From the NCBI RefSeq assembly GCF_000196615.1, contig NC_014306.1:4092001-4156000 (forward strand): a stretch of DNA of 64,000 nucleotides, given 5' to 3'. Positions 35,450 to 44,135 of the stretch are shown here, piece after piece. The notes under the pieces were generated by a model. It saw only the letters and a program-made list of their open reading frames with translations, was not told the origin of the DNA and searched no databases. Position 1 is the stretch's first letter; each line of letters begins with the position of its first letter. The DNA is from Erwinia billingiae Eb661. Lineage in GTDB: Bacteria; Pseudomonadota; Gammaproteobacteria; Enterobacterales; Enterobacteriaceae. The position numbers were made by a program, and so were the translations under genes.

Positions 35450-36204
35450 GATGTGGAACCGGCGGCAACAGCCGTGATCGAATCCAGCGCTTTCGCCAAC
35501 ACTTCATCGTAAGGCGCGCGGGCATCCAGTTCGATAATGCGCGAACCGTTGTACTGAATTCTGACCATGGCAGAAATTTTATCTTCTAACTCTTCATAAC
35601 TGTGGTCCGGTTTACGCGCATAGGCGGTATCCACATCAATATCCAGACGCAAAATAAGCTGCGGACGAATCAGCGCCATCTGCTGATATAAGCGTCGCTC
35701 ACTTTCGGCCAGTCGGCTCATTAACCAGCCTTTGGCCCGTTCCACGCCAATGCCGGGACCATCATAATAAAAACCCGATATTTCAGCCTGAGGATAACGA
35801 TCGCTGATCACCAGTACGCCGCTCTGCGCCAGGCGGATCGCTTTCTGTAAATTAGACGAACGCCACAATGAAAAACCGTACATGATCAGAGCCGCCCACA
35901 GTGCCGGAGGCTTATTACTCATGCGCTGGGTTTTATCCGACTTTGCCGCCAGCCGACGTTCAAGCCAGACACCAATAACCGGTAATCGTTTAATTTTATC
36001 GCCATCCTCACCGGATATCAGGCCTAAATAACGGCGTTCAGTTACCCTTTGCTTTTGCAAATTCCTGACTAAATCAGCCGTCAGCGTGGATTTTCCGGTA
36101 CCGTCACTGCCGACAACCGCAATAAGCCCCGAAATACAGGAATAACACTCATCCACGTCATCTTCTGCACGCTCGGTGTTAATTTTCTTCAGCATGATGG
36201 TCAT
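35446..36204 (-). CDS. Thymidylate kinase-like P-loop protein (paralogue B)
   Basis: A 252-residue P-loop kinase. Walker A GSDGTGKST is at residues 32-40. A DRYPQAE motif (substrate-binding DR[YF]-type of nucleoside monophosphate kinases) and FYYDGPGIG follow in the middle, then LRLDIDVDTAYARKPDHS near residue 200, resembling the lid and NMP-binding region of thymidylate kinase but not identical. About 40% of residues look shared with the two paralogues at 36179-36937 and 37289-38023. The gene overlaps paralogue A by 26 bases and the flippase by four. Substrate unknown; a lipid or sugar-nucleotide phosphotransfer is possible. Confidence 0.75.
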   Translation of the reverse strand: MTIMLKKINTERAEDDVDECYSCISGLIAVVGSDGTGKSTLTADLVRNLQKQRVTERRYLGLISGEDGDKIKRLPVIGVWLERRLAAKSDKTQRMSNKPPALWAALIMYGFSLWRSSNLQKAIRLAQSGVLVISDRYPQAEISGFYYDGPGIGVERAKGWLMSRLAESERRLYQQMALIRPQLILRLDIDVDTAYARKPDHSYEELEDKISAMVRIQYNGSRIIELDARAPYDEVLAKALDSITAVAAGSTS

Positions 36205-36937
36205 GAAATAACTCTGTCTCTGAATAGGTTAATGAGGCCTGAATCGCACGTAATGATTCATCCAGAATTTTATTCTCCGGCTCTCTGCCATCGAGATCGA
36301 GAATGGTTGCGCCATTGAAGTTCAGATGCGGAATAACGGCAATTTTCTCGTGCAGGGCGGCGAGCGAATGATCGGGTTTGCGGGCATGCGCGGTCTGCGC
36401 ATCAATATCCAGACGGATTAATAATAATGGCGGATATGAGGCCATCCATTGGTAGAGCTTTTGCTCTTTATTTCTGAGCCAGCCAATCCAGCGATTTCCG
36501 CCGTGGGTTTTGGCCAACTGCGGTCCATCAAAACGAAAACCTGGCACTTCGGCCTGCGGGTAGCGATCGGCGATCAGCAACTGACCCGGGCGATTTTTTC
36601 TTAGCATTTTCCGAAACTTATAAGCTCGCCAGAACGAGAGCAGAAAAATCACCAGCGCGGTAACATTGCCGGGAGGCGTGGCAGGACGCTGGTGAACGCG
36701 ATCGGATTTCTTCAGCAAATAGCGGCCAAACGGCGCACCAATTATTGGCAGATCGGCGATCCACTTTCCTATCAATCCTGATGACTGACCGAGATAGAGA
36801 AATTCCGTCGGCTGTTGCGAAGAGAAGTGCTTAACCAGACTGGCAGCTAACGTCGATTTTCCGGAACCATCACAACCTGTAATAGCGATTACGCGCACCG
36901 GGGAATAACGCGACTGGGAATTTATTTTCTGGCGCAC
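36179..36937 (-). CDS. Thymidylate kinase-like P-loop protein (paralogue A)
   Basis: A 252-residue protein with Walker A GCDGSGKST at residues 21-29, DRYPQAEVPGFRFDGPQ in the middle and IRLDIDAQTAHARKPDHS near the C-terminal third. It is the first gene of the seven-gene minus-strand operon that ends in lptF-lptG. Its start region is divergent from paralogue C, so all three paralogues flank one regulatory region. Real thymidylate kinase (Tmk, ~210 aa) is shorter, and its gene lies elsewhere in enterobacteria; these are therefore likely to have a different substrate. Confidence 0.75.
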   Translation of the reverse strand: MRQKINSQSRYSPVRVIAITGCDGSGKSTLAASLVKHFSSQQPTEFLYLGQSSGLIGKWIADLPIIGAPFGRYLLKKSDRVHQRPATPPGNVTALVIFLLSFWRAYKFRKMLRKNRPGQLLIADRYPQAEVPGFRFDGPQLAKTHGGNRWIGWLRNKEQKLYQWMASYPPLLLIRLDIDAQTAHARKPDHSLAALHEKIAVIPHLNFNGATILDLDGREPENKILDESLRAIQASLTYSETELFHDHHAEEN

Positions 36938-37288
36938 AACAAGCTATCCACAGGTAAAAAAGCCATTTTATTCTGTTCCTCTATGGGTTCAAGTCATTTA
37001 TCGCCGGGTAGCAGGTATTGTTAAATACCGGCCAAGCGGGCATCTCAACCGTCTTTTGATGCTATTTTTCTTATTATTTCGTGCTCTAAAATTCACAAAC
37101 TCATGCCCTGATACGTATATTTACCCGATCAAAAACAGAATAAATCACTCAGTAAAAACCCAACCGCCTGATTTAATTTCCCGTACCCAGACCCGTCAAC
37201 AATTAGCATTTTATAACCATGGCGCGCTAACGACTTCTTGCGGTCAAAATGGTACATTTCATTCAGTGTTGATAAAGAGCAAGGTATT
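36938..37288. promoter_or_regulatory. Divergent promoter region between P-loop kinase genes
   Basis: This 351-base AT-rich gap separates two divergent genes and so must hold promoters for the seven-gene operon and for paralogue C. I see no clear operator palindrome. Confidence 0.45.
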
Positions 37289-38023
37289 ATGACCTCCAGA
37301 CTCCCGCCGCTTATTGCGGTAATTGGCAGTGATGGTTCCGGAAAGTCTACTGTCTGCGAACATCTGATTGTCCATGTCAAAAAATATGGTCCTGCGGTAA
37401 GGGTTCACCTCGGTAAACAGGCCGGTAATGTCGGACGCGCCGTTTCACAACTGCCATTAATGGGCAAATCCTTCGAACGCGCTATTGAGCGCAATACCAA
37501 AAAAGTCAAAACGAAAAAGACCAAACTGGGTCTGTTGCCGTCGGTGGTGATAATGACCTTTGTCGTTCGCCGTTTATTACGTTTTCGCCGCATGCTGGCT
37601 TATCGTCGACAAGGGCTGATGGTCTTAACCGACCGTTTTCCTCAGGCGCAAATTCCCGGTGCCTATGACGGAACGGTGTTCCCGCCAGACACCAAAGGCA
37701 ACGGCCTGGTAAAATGGATGGCCGGGCGCGAGCGTTCTGCCTTCAGGTGGATGGCCGCACATAAGCCGGACCTGGTGATCAAACTGAATGTTGATCTCGA
37801 TGTGGCCTGTGCACGTAAGCCCGATCACCGCCGCGAACAACTCAGCAAAAAAGTGGCTGCCACACCGCTACTGACTTTTGAAGGCGCACAGCTGGTTGAT
37901 ATTGATGCCAATAAACCTGTCGATCAGGTGATTGCCGCGGCGGAAAAAGCTATCGCTGAATTCATGGCCGCCCAGGGTTATGTGCCGGTTTATGAAGGTG
38001 AGTCGGTCGCCCACTCGCAATAA
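37289..38023 (+). CDS. Thymidylate kinase-like P-loop protein (paralogue C)
   Basis: A 244-residue protein starting at ATG 37289 (AAGG seven bases upstream). Walker [10 protein letters not shown] is at residues 13-21, [14 protein letters not shown] is in the centre and [16 protein letters not shown] follows. It is divergent from paralogues A and B and convergent with the serine palmitoyltransferase gene. The shared DR(Y/F)PQA and ARKPDH motifs define a distinct subfamily within this locus. Confidence 0.75.
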   Translation: MTSRLPPLIAVIGSDGSGKSTVCEHLIVHVKKYGPAVRVHLGKQAGNVGRAVSQLPLMGKSFERAIERNTKKVKTKKTKLGLLPSVVIMTFVVRRLLRFRRMLAYRRQGLMVLTDRFPQAQIPGAYDGTVFPPDTKGNGLVKWMAGRERSAFRWMAAHKPDLVIKLNVDLDVACARKPDHRREQLSKKVAATPLLTFEGAQLVDIDANKPVDQVIAAAEKAIAEFMAAQGYVPVYEGESVAHSQ

Positions 38024-38039
38024 CCTCCGCTTTCATCCT

Positions 38040-38071
38040 GCATTCCCTGCTCATGCATGAGCAGGGAATGC
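38040..38071. terminator. Perfect 32-base palindrome between convergent genes
   Basis: GCATTCCCTGCTCATG followed directly by its reverse complement CATGAGCAGGGAATGC, located between paralogue C and the spt stop. No clear T-run on either side, so it may be a bidirectional terminator or a cruciform-type site. Confidence 0.65.
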
Positions 38072-38075
38072 GCGG

Positions 38076-39248
38076 TTACTTTTTCAGTTCCGCAAACGCC
38101 TGAATGATTTTATCGATCTCTTCATCACTGTGTGCCGCATTGACGCTACAGCGCAGCAGCGTGACGCCAGACGGCGCCGCCGGCGGCAGAACCAGGTTGA
38201 CGTAAACCCCTTTCGCTATCAGATCGCGCCAGAAATTCAGGCCATCTTCTTTCGAGCCGATCATCACCGGCACCACCGGACTGATCCGTGGCCCCAGCTC
38301 ATAACCAATCTGCGCCAGCCCGTTATAAAGACGGTTGGCATTGCTCCACAGCTTTTTGCGTAATTCAGGCTGCTGCGCGATTTTCTGCAGGGAGGCACGC
38401 ACCGAAGCAATGCTGGATGGCGAAGGTGACGCGGTGAAAATATAGGGGCGACTGCTGTAGCGCAGCACGTCCATGGCTTTACTGCCCACGGCAAAGCCAC
38501 CAATCGAGGCCAGGCTTTTGCTGAAGGTGCCGAGGATAATATCGACCTCTTCTTCCACACCCAGCTCTTCGGCCAGACCGCGACCGTTTTCGCCCATCAC
38601 GCCGAAGGAATGGGCTTCGTCGACCAGCAAATACCCGCCAAACCGGCGCTTGATATCGACAATTTCCACCAGTGGAGCCACGTCGCCGAGCATGCTGTAA
38701 ATGCCTTCGACGATGATGATCGCCTCTTTTGCCCGTTCGCCCAGACGGACCATCCGGCGTTCCAGATCGTTAGCATCGTTGTGACGGAAACGAATAATTT
38801 CAGCGCCGCCCAACGCACAGGCATCATAAATACTGGCGTGGCTGTCGGCATCAATCAGCACCACCGCGCCAGGGCCCGCAAGGGTGCTGATGACGGCGAG
38901 GTTAGCGGTATAGCCCGTGGAGAAAACGATGGCACAGGGGCGGTTGAAAAAGGTCGCCAGCTCCTGCTCCAGTGCCAGGTGTGAACCGTAGCTGCCGTTT
39001 GCCATACGCGAGCCGGTGGTGCCGGTTCCCTGCAGGGCTAAAGCGGCCTGACCATCAGCAATGGCCTGCGCATCAAAGGTCAGTCCAAGGTAATTGTTGG
39101 TTCCGGCCAGCACAATTTTCTGGTCGCCAATGCGCCCTTCCGTCGCGGAGTAAATCTCATCGATACAGGTTCCAAAAGGATTCAGTCCGGACGTCTGGAA
39201 TTGCTCACGCTCACCCGCGAGGCGTGAAAACTTATCATACAGACCCAT
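38076..39248 (-). CDS. spt: Serine palmitoyltransferase-like alpha-oxoamine synthase
   Basis: A 390-residue PLP enzyme starting at MGLYDKFS (39248), overlapping the ACP gene by 14 bases. It condenses serine with a fatty acyl thioester to 3-ketosphinganine, the first step of sphingolipid synthesis. Blocks close to Sphingomonas SPT are GTNNYLGLTFD, IVFSTGYTANLAVISTLAG, DADSHASIYDAC, the Asp-His region LVDEAHSFGVMG (residues 208-219), the PLP lysine K244 in GTFSKSLASIGG, and RPYIFTASPSPSS. Alternatives in the family (Kbl, BioF, HemA) match less well and lack an ACP neighbour. An adjacent ACP, acyl-ACP synthetase and CerR make SPT the best call. Confidence 0.85.
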   Translation of the reverse strand: MGLYDKFSRLAGEREQFQTSGLNPFGTCIDEIYSATEGRIGDQKIVLAGTNNYLGLTFDAQAIADGQAALALQGTGTTGSRMANGSYGSHLALEQELATFFNRPCAIVFSTGYTANLAVISTLAGPGAVVLIDADSHASIYDACALGGAEIIRFRHNDANDLERRMVRLGERAKEAIIIVEGIYSMLGDVAPLVEIVDIKRRFGGYLLVDEAHSFGVMGENGRGLAEELGVEEEVDIILGTFSKSLASIGGFAVGSKAMDVLRYSSRPYIFTASPSPSSIASVRASLQKIAQQPELRKKLWSNANRLYNGLAQIGYELGPRISPVVPVMIGSKEDGLNFWRDLIAKGVYVNLVLPPAAPSGVTLLRCSVNAAHSDEEIDKIIQAFAELKK

Positions 39249-39495
39249 TGGCGCTCTCCAGGTGAGGTTGCAGCGCGACAAGCAATTGCTCAGGCGTTCT
39301 GACATCCAGCAGAATATTAATCGGAATAGAAATATCCAGTTTGTCTTCCAGCATCATCAGCAAATCCAGCACTCTGATGGATTCCAGGCCAAGATCGTTA
39401 ACGAGATCGCTGTCCGGCCTGACATCCACCCCGCCCTTTACGATGTCCTGTAAGCAGGTAAGAATATAATCCATCACTTCGTCGCGATTTAGCAT
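39235..39495 (-). CDS. Acyl carrier protein for sphingolipid synthesis
   Basis: An 86-residue acidic carrier protein. The phosphopantetheine attachment site is Ser39 in NDLGLESIRVLDLL, with the usual Asp-Ser-Leu changed to Glu-Ser-Ile. It is placed between the CerR-type gene (30 bases) and the SPT gene (14-base overlap). In bacterial SPT systems a dedicated ACP delivers the acyl chain in place of acyl-CoA. Confidence 0.85.
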   Translation of the reverse strand: MLNRDEVMDYILTCLQDIVKGGVDVRPDSDLVNDLGLESIRVLDLLMMLEDKLDISIPINILLDVRTPEQLLVALQPHLESANGSV

Positions 39496-39525
39496 AAGAA
39501 CGTTGAAAACCTCTACTCGTAAGAA

Positions 39526-40440
39526 TTAAAACAGTCTTTCACGCAGCGCGCGTTCCAGACTGACCTCTGGAAACCAGTGAATGGTTTCAGATAAAGATGT
39601 GTTGCTTGCCGACCAGTCCTGATGGGTTAATTCGCGGATTTTGCTGTGCGTCAGCATCGGCTCAGTTCTGGCCAGCCGGTTCCACAACATACTGACGTCG
39701 GCGAAGAATTTAAGCGCTGGCAACGGCACGCCCAGCAGCCGCACCGGACCTCCGCGCACCGCTGAACCGATCGCCTTCAATCGCAGCCAGTTGTATCCGC
39801 CCTGCACGCCATCACAGAGTTCGCAGGTTTGCGTCTCCGGCACGTCGGCAACCAGCCACTGGCTGACGGCTTCGGCAAGATCGCTGACGTGCAGAAACGA
39901 CAGCTTCGCTTCGGGTGAGCCCAGCCGGGGAAGCACGCCGCGTAACAGCCAGTCGAAAACCGGTTTCAGCTCTTTATCACCAGGCCCGTAAACAGCCGTC
40001 GGGCGAAATATGCCCAGAGACATGCCAACGGCCATTGAGGTCAGCTCGCGCTCGGCGACAAATTTCGATCGCGCATACCAGGACAGCTGAGGATGGCGGG
40101 CTGCCAGAGACGACATAAACAGGAATCGCTTACAGCTGCCGCTTAACCGGGCCGCCTGCATCAGGCCGACGCTGCCGTTAACGTTGCATTGAGTGAAGGT
40201 ATCTTGCGAACTGCCCCGCACCTGCCCCGCGCAGTGAACGACACTGGTCGCACCGCGCACCAGCTCCCAGAGTGAAGCCTGATCTTCCAGCGAGCCCTGG
40301 ATCCACACCAGATTGTCATCGGTGGAGGGTTGCGGCGTGCGGGTTAAGGCCCGCACCCTGAAGCCCCGCGACAGCAGATTCCCGACGATGTGTTTCCCAA
40401 TGAAACCCGTTGCGCCCGTCACTGCGACCGTGGTGCTCAT
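39526..40440 (-). CDS. cerR: NAD(P)-dependent epimerase/reductase, CerR-like
   Basis: A 304-residue extended SDR. TGATGFIG at residues 8-15 binds the dinucleotide and Tyr122-x3-Lys126 (WYARSKFVAE) is catalytic, followed by FRPTAVYGPGDKEL. In Caulobacter-type ceramide synthesis, CerR reduces the keto group of oxidised ceramide after N-acylation. Gene order here (acyl-ACP synthetase, reductase, ACP, SPT) supports that role. The start shares one base with the upstream stop (TGATG), so it is translationally coupled. The family is broad, so without the context it could be any nucleoside-sugar epimerase relative. Confidence 0.8.
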   Translation of the reverse strand: MSTTVAVTGATGFIGKHIVGNLLSRGFRVRALTRTPQPSTDDNLVWIQGSLEDQASLWELVRGATSVVHCAGQVRGSSQDTFTQCNVNGSVGLMQAARLSGSCKRFLFMSSLAARHPQLSWYARSKFVAERELTSMAVGMSLGIFRPTAVYGPGDKELKPVFDWLLRGVLPRLGSPEAKLSFLHVSDLAEAVSQWLVADVPETQTCELCDGVQGGYNWLRLKAIGSAVRGGPVRLLGVPLPALKFFADVSMLWNRLARTEPMLTHSKIRELTHQDWSASNTSLSETIHWFPEVSLERALRERLF

Positions 40441-42188
40441 CAGGCCAGCCCAGCCAACTGCACAGCAGGATAAAGGGCGGCGGATAACCAGCGCTTTTTG
40501 GCTTCTGCTCGCGCCGGTTTACCCGAGGAAGTGCGTGGAATACTGTGAGGCGGCAAAAGTTCGATATCCACCGCCACGCCGAATTCGCTTTGAATGCTGG
40601 CCGACAGCGAGTGAACAATTTGCTCACGGCGCTCCTCAGAACCGATCCTGCACTGGATCTGCAAAATAATTCTGGCGCCCTCGCCGTGCTCTTCGGTGAC
40701 AAACGCAATTGCATCGCCGGCGTGAATTTCCGGCTCCGCTTCGGCAACGTATTCAATATCCTGCGGCCAGATATTACGGCCACGAATAATAATTAAGTCT
40801 TTCTTGCGGCCGGTGACGTAAAGGTTTCCGCCTGACAGATAACCCAAATCGCCGGTATCCATCCAGCCCGTCGCCTTGATCATTTGCTGCGAGACATCGT
40901 CACGGAAATAACCGTTCATCAGGCTGGGGCCGGCGATATAAATATGCCCGACCTGATGTTCCGGCAACACCGATCCATTCTCACTGCGAATATCAATGCG
41001 ATGACCAGGCAACGCCTTGCCGCAATTCACAAATGAGGAGGTGGCCAGCGTATTTTTGCCTGGCGCGACGGCGCGGCCTTCGTATTCCAGCACTTCGCGG
41101 TCGATCTCATGAATTTGCGCACCGGCGTTCTCTTCCGAGAAACTCACCGCCAAAGTGTTTTCAGCTAAGCCGTAGCAAGGCATAAAAGCGTCAGGGTCGA
41201 AATGAAGATCGCTGAAATGCTCCCCGAACTGCTTAAGCAGCTCGGCAGGAATAGGTTCCGCGCCGACGCCGGCCACGCGCCAGCTGGAAAGATCCAGCCC
41301 GGCCAGCTCTTTCATGTTGCTGCGACGCAGGCACAGATCGTAGCCAAAAGGTGGCGCGACGGTGACCGTGCCACGGTTTTTATCGATCAGCTTTAACCAC
41401 TGTAAAGGCCGCATGGCGAAATCTTGCGTCCGCAGATAATCCACTGAAAGCTGCGTCGCCACTGGCGTTAGCAGAAAACCGACCAGCCCCATATCGTGAT
41501 AAAACGGCAGCCAGGACACGCAGCGGTCGCCAGCGCGTAATTTAATGCCGTCATGGCTGATAACCTGCAGATTGGCCATCACGGAACGCTGGGTAATAAT
41601 CACGCCGCGCGGGAAACGCGTGCTGCCGGAGGTATATTGCAGGTAGGCAATATCGTCGGCGGACGGTTTTGTTAACGCAATATCCCGTTCCGGCAGGGCA
41701 TTGAATTCGGCATTGCTGAGAATATGCGGAGGCGGTGCATTCTCTGTGGCTGAGCTGATTAACGGCACCCACTCGTCACTGCTAATAATCGCCGCCGGCG
41801 CGCAGCTGGAAATCAATCCTTTCAGCTTGACGATATACGACGCCCGCTGGCCGATGCCCATCGGAATGGCCAACGGAACCGCGACTAAGCCGGCATACTG
41901 GCAGGCAAAGAACGCTTCGACAAAACCGACGCTGGTCTCTGCGATCAGCGCAACGCGGTCGCCTTTTTTCAGATCCAGCGACAGCAAACGACGAGCGCCG
42001 CTTATCGCCCGCTCTTTGAGCGTCCGGTATTCCAGCACGGAAACCAGTTGATTACGCCGGTCGTAGAAGTTCATTCCTGTGCTCCCCTGGGCGGCGTAAT
42101 CTAACGCCTCCACCAGAGAGCCAAAATCGGCATAGCGCATAGGAAGAGAGTGAGTTGAGCGTGTTTCAGACATAGACAAATCAGCCAT
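40440..42188 (-). CDS. Fatty-acyl-AMP ligase / acyl-ACP synthetase
   Basis: A 582-residue adenylate-forming enzyme of the FAAL type. The A3 phosphate loop YTSGSTRFPRGV begins at residue 185, SWLPFYHDMGLVG and GVGAEPI follow, the A5 region is MPCYGLAENTLAVSF, A7 is MDTGDLGYL and A8 GRKKDLIIIRGRNIWPQDIE. FAALs activate a fatty acid as acyl-AMP and load it onto an acyl carrier protein, which fits the ACP two genes downstream. It may start at Met1 or Met6. It leads the four-gene operon FAAL-cerR-acp-spt and is divergent from the ceramide synthase-like gene. Confidence 0.85.
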   Translation of the reverse strand: MADLSMSETRSTHSLPMRYADFGSLVEALDYAAQGSTGMNFYDRRNQLVSVLEYRTLKERAISGARRLLSLDLKKGDRVALIAETSVGFVEAFFACQYAGLVAVPLAIPMGIGQRASYIVKLKGLISSCAPAAIISSDEWVPLISSATENAPPPHILSNAEFNALPERDIALTKPSADDIAYLQYTSGSTRFPRGVIITQRSVMANLQVISHDGIKLRAGDRCVSWLPFYHDMGLVGFLLTPVATQLSVDYLRTQDFAMRPLQWLKLIDKNRGTVTVAPPFGYDLCLRRSNMKELAGLDLSSWRVAGVGAEPIPAELLKQFGEHFSDLHFDPDAFMPCYGLAENTLAVSFSEENAGAQIHEIDREVLEYEGRAVAPGKNTLATSSFVNCGKALPGHRIDIRSENGSVLPEHQVGHIYIAGPSLMNGYFRDDVSQQMIKATGWMDTGDLGYLSGGNLYVTGRKKDLIIIRGRNIWPQDIEYVAEAEPEIHAGDAIAFVTEEHGEGARIILQIQCRIGSEERREQIVHSLSASIQSEFGVAVDIELLPPHSIPRTSSGKPARAEAKKRWLSAALYPAVQLAGLA

Positions 42189-42813
42189 AGATTCAAATCA
42201 CCAAATGCGACAGGCAGGGTTGGCGAGAGAGTTGAAGTTTTATTATGAAATTTTTTATAATCCGTTATTTAACTCTTTTTATTCCGCCATTAGCTTCGCA
42301 GGCAGTTTTGCATTCGCAAACCACCCATTACTAAAGAAAAAGAGTCTCACTGGCATTCATATTCAGGATGCCAGGGTATATTCCAGCACCTTCACATGTT
42401 CATTACTGAACCTAAACACTTCATAAACAGTAGCCGGAAGCCGGTTAAAAGTGAATAGCTGATTCACGATGATTATGACAAAAGCATTAAGTGATAAAAA
42501 ATAGCCGCACTCCAGCAAAAGAAACTCAGTAGACTAAAAACGCTCACGGGTCTTTACAAAACTAATAGCACGAAAGCGCAAAAGCATAAATTGCTTAACC
42601 AGTAACGGATGGACTCTGCCAATAATTTCATAAGCACGTAATGTTCAAAATAATACTGCCCAGCGTGAATCCGGATCCTTATTAACAAATAATGCTTTTG
42701 CCATCAAACGCATCAGTATTCAGTTCTGTTTATTCATCGCGTAAAGCACTCAATATTGCCTGCCAGATAGCCACGGGCTTCTTCGAACAGACGAAAATAA
42801 TTAAAGGTTTTTT
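42189..42813. promoter_or_regulatory. Divergent regulatory region of the sphingolipid-type operons
   Basis: A 625-base region between divergent operons with no convincing gene. It is AT-rich near the FAAL start. A perfect 6-5-6 inverted repeat GTGAAT-AGCTG-ATTCAC at 42451-42467 is near the middle and is a candidate operator. Nothing else is recognisable. Confidence 0.5.
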
Positions 42814-43938
42814 ATGATTCACATTGAAAAAGTCGCTGACAAGCGCGATCTGAAGGCATTTATCGCTTTTCCCTCCTCACTGTACCGCGACGATCCCAAC
42901 TGGATTGATCCGCTGTTTATTGAGCGTGAGGAGCATCTTTCAAAGAAAAACCCAAGCGTTGAACATATTGAGTGGCAGGCGTTTCTGGCGAAAAAAGACG
43001 GTAAGGTTGTCGGGAGAATTACTGCACAAATCGACAGTCTGCATCGTGAACGTTATGGCCAGGATACCGGGCATTTCGGCATGATTGATGCGATTGACGA
43101 TCCGGCGGTTTTCGAGGCGTTATTCGCGGCCGCCGAAGCCTGGCTGAAGTCAAAAGGGGCGGTAAAGATTACCGGCCCTTTCAGCATGAATATCAACCAG
43201 GAAAGCGGCTTATTAATCGAGGGATTTAATACGCCGCCTTCTGCTCTGATGACGCACGGCAAAACCTATTACGCTAATTACCTTGAACAGCAAGGCTATG
43301 CACAAGGCATTGATCTGTTGGCCTATTGGATGAAACGCACCGATCTGCATTTTGAACCTTCGCTGACTAAGCTGATGTCTCAGATGAGAAAAAAGGTGAG
43401 CATTCGTCGCCTTAATCGTAAGAAGTTTGCCGAAGAAATGCAGGTGCTGCGGGAAATCTTCAACTCCGGTTGGCAGAATAACTGGGGGTTTGTGCCCTTC
43501 ACGGAACACGAATTCGCCACCATGGGCGATCAGCTGAAATATCTGGTGCCTGACGACATGATTTATATCGCCGAAGTGGATTCGTTGCCCTGCGCATTTA
43601 TCGTTGGCCTGCCAAATATTAACGAGGCTATCGCTGGCTTAGAGGGCCGTCTATTCCCCTTCGGCTGGGCAAAACTGTTATGGCGACTGAAGGTCAGCGG
43701 CGTGCGCACAGCGCGGGTGCCATTGATGGGGGTTCGCCATGATTTCCAGTTCAGTCGGATGGGGCCAATTATGGCGCTGTTGCTGATTGAGGCGTTACGA
43801 GATCCCTTTGCAAAACGCAATATTGATGCGCTGGAGATGTCGTGGATCCTGGAATCCAACACCGGCATGCGAACGATTCTGGAGCGCATTGGTGCGGTGC
43901 CCTATAAGCGCTATCGCCTGTTTGAAAAGACGCTCTGA
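42814..43938 (+). CDS. bcerS: GNAT-type acyltransferase, bacterial ceramide synthase-like (bCerS)
   Basis: A 374-residue two-lobed GNAT-fold protein: MIHIEKVADKRDLKAFIAFP and LYRDDPNWIDPL at the start, VVGRITAQIDSLHRE, GHFGMIDAIDDPAVFEAL, GPFSMNINQESGLLIEGF and the C-terminal half with NSGWQNNWGFVPFTEHEF and MSWILESNTGMRTILERIGA. This is the pattern of the protein family to which Caulobacter ceramide synthase belongs, often annotated only as N-acetyltransferase. It would N-acylate 3-ketosphinganine. AAGG lies six bases before ATG. Its location next to an SPT operon supports the function. Assignment as bCerS is by family plus context. Confidence 0.78.
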   Translation: MIHIEKVADKRDLKAFIAFPSSLYRDDPNWIDPLFIEREEHLSKKNPSVEHIEWQAFLAKKDGKVVGRITAQIDSLHRERYGQDTGHFGMIDAIDDPAVFEALFAAAEAWLKSKGAVKITGPFSMNINQESGLLIEGFNTPPSALMTHGKTYYANYLEQQGYAQGIDLLAYWMKRTDLHFEPSLTKLMSQMRKKVSIRRLNRKKFAEEMQVLREIFNSGWQNNWGFVPFTEHEFATMGDQLKYLVPDDMIYIAEVDSLPCAFIVGLPNINEAIAGLEGRLFPFGWAKLLWRLKVSGVRTARVPLMGVRHDFQFSRMGPIMALLLIEALRDPFAKRNIDALEMSWILESNTGMRTILERIGAVPYKRYRLFEKTL

Positions 43939-44135
43939 GCCATCTGCAGACGCTATTTACCGTCGACTCTCGCGGCGGTGTTGCTTACCCGCAGCCGGCC
44001 ATGTGGCACTGTACTGTAAGTGAATATCGCCGGGAGATGATTAATTAAAATAATTAATCATTAAAAGCCCCAAATAACTCACCTGACGTTATTAATTCGG
44101 TAGGGTAATTCAAACTCATTTATAAGAGTAAACGC

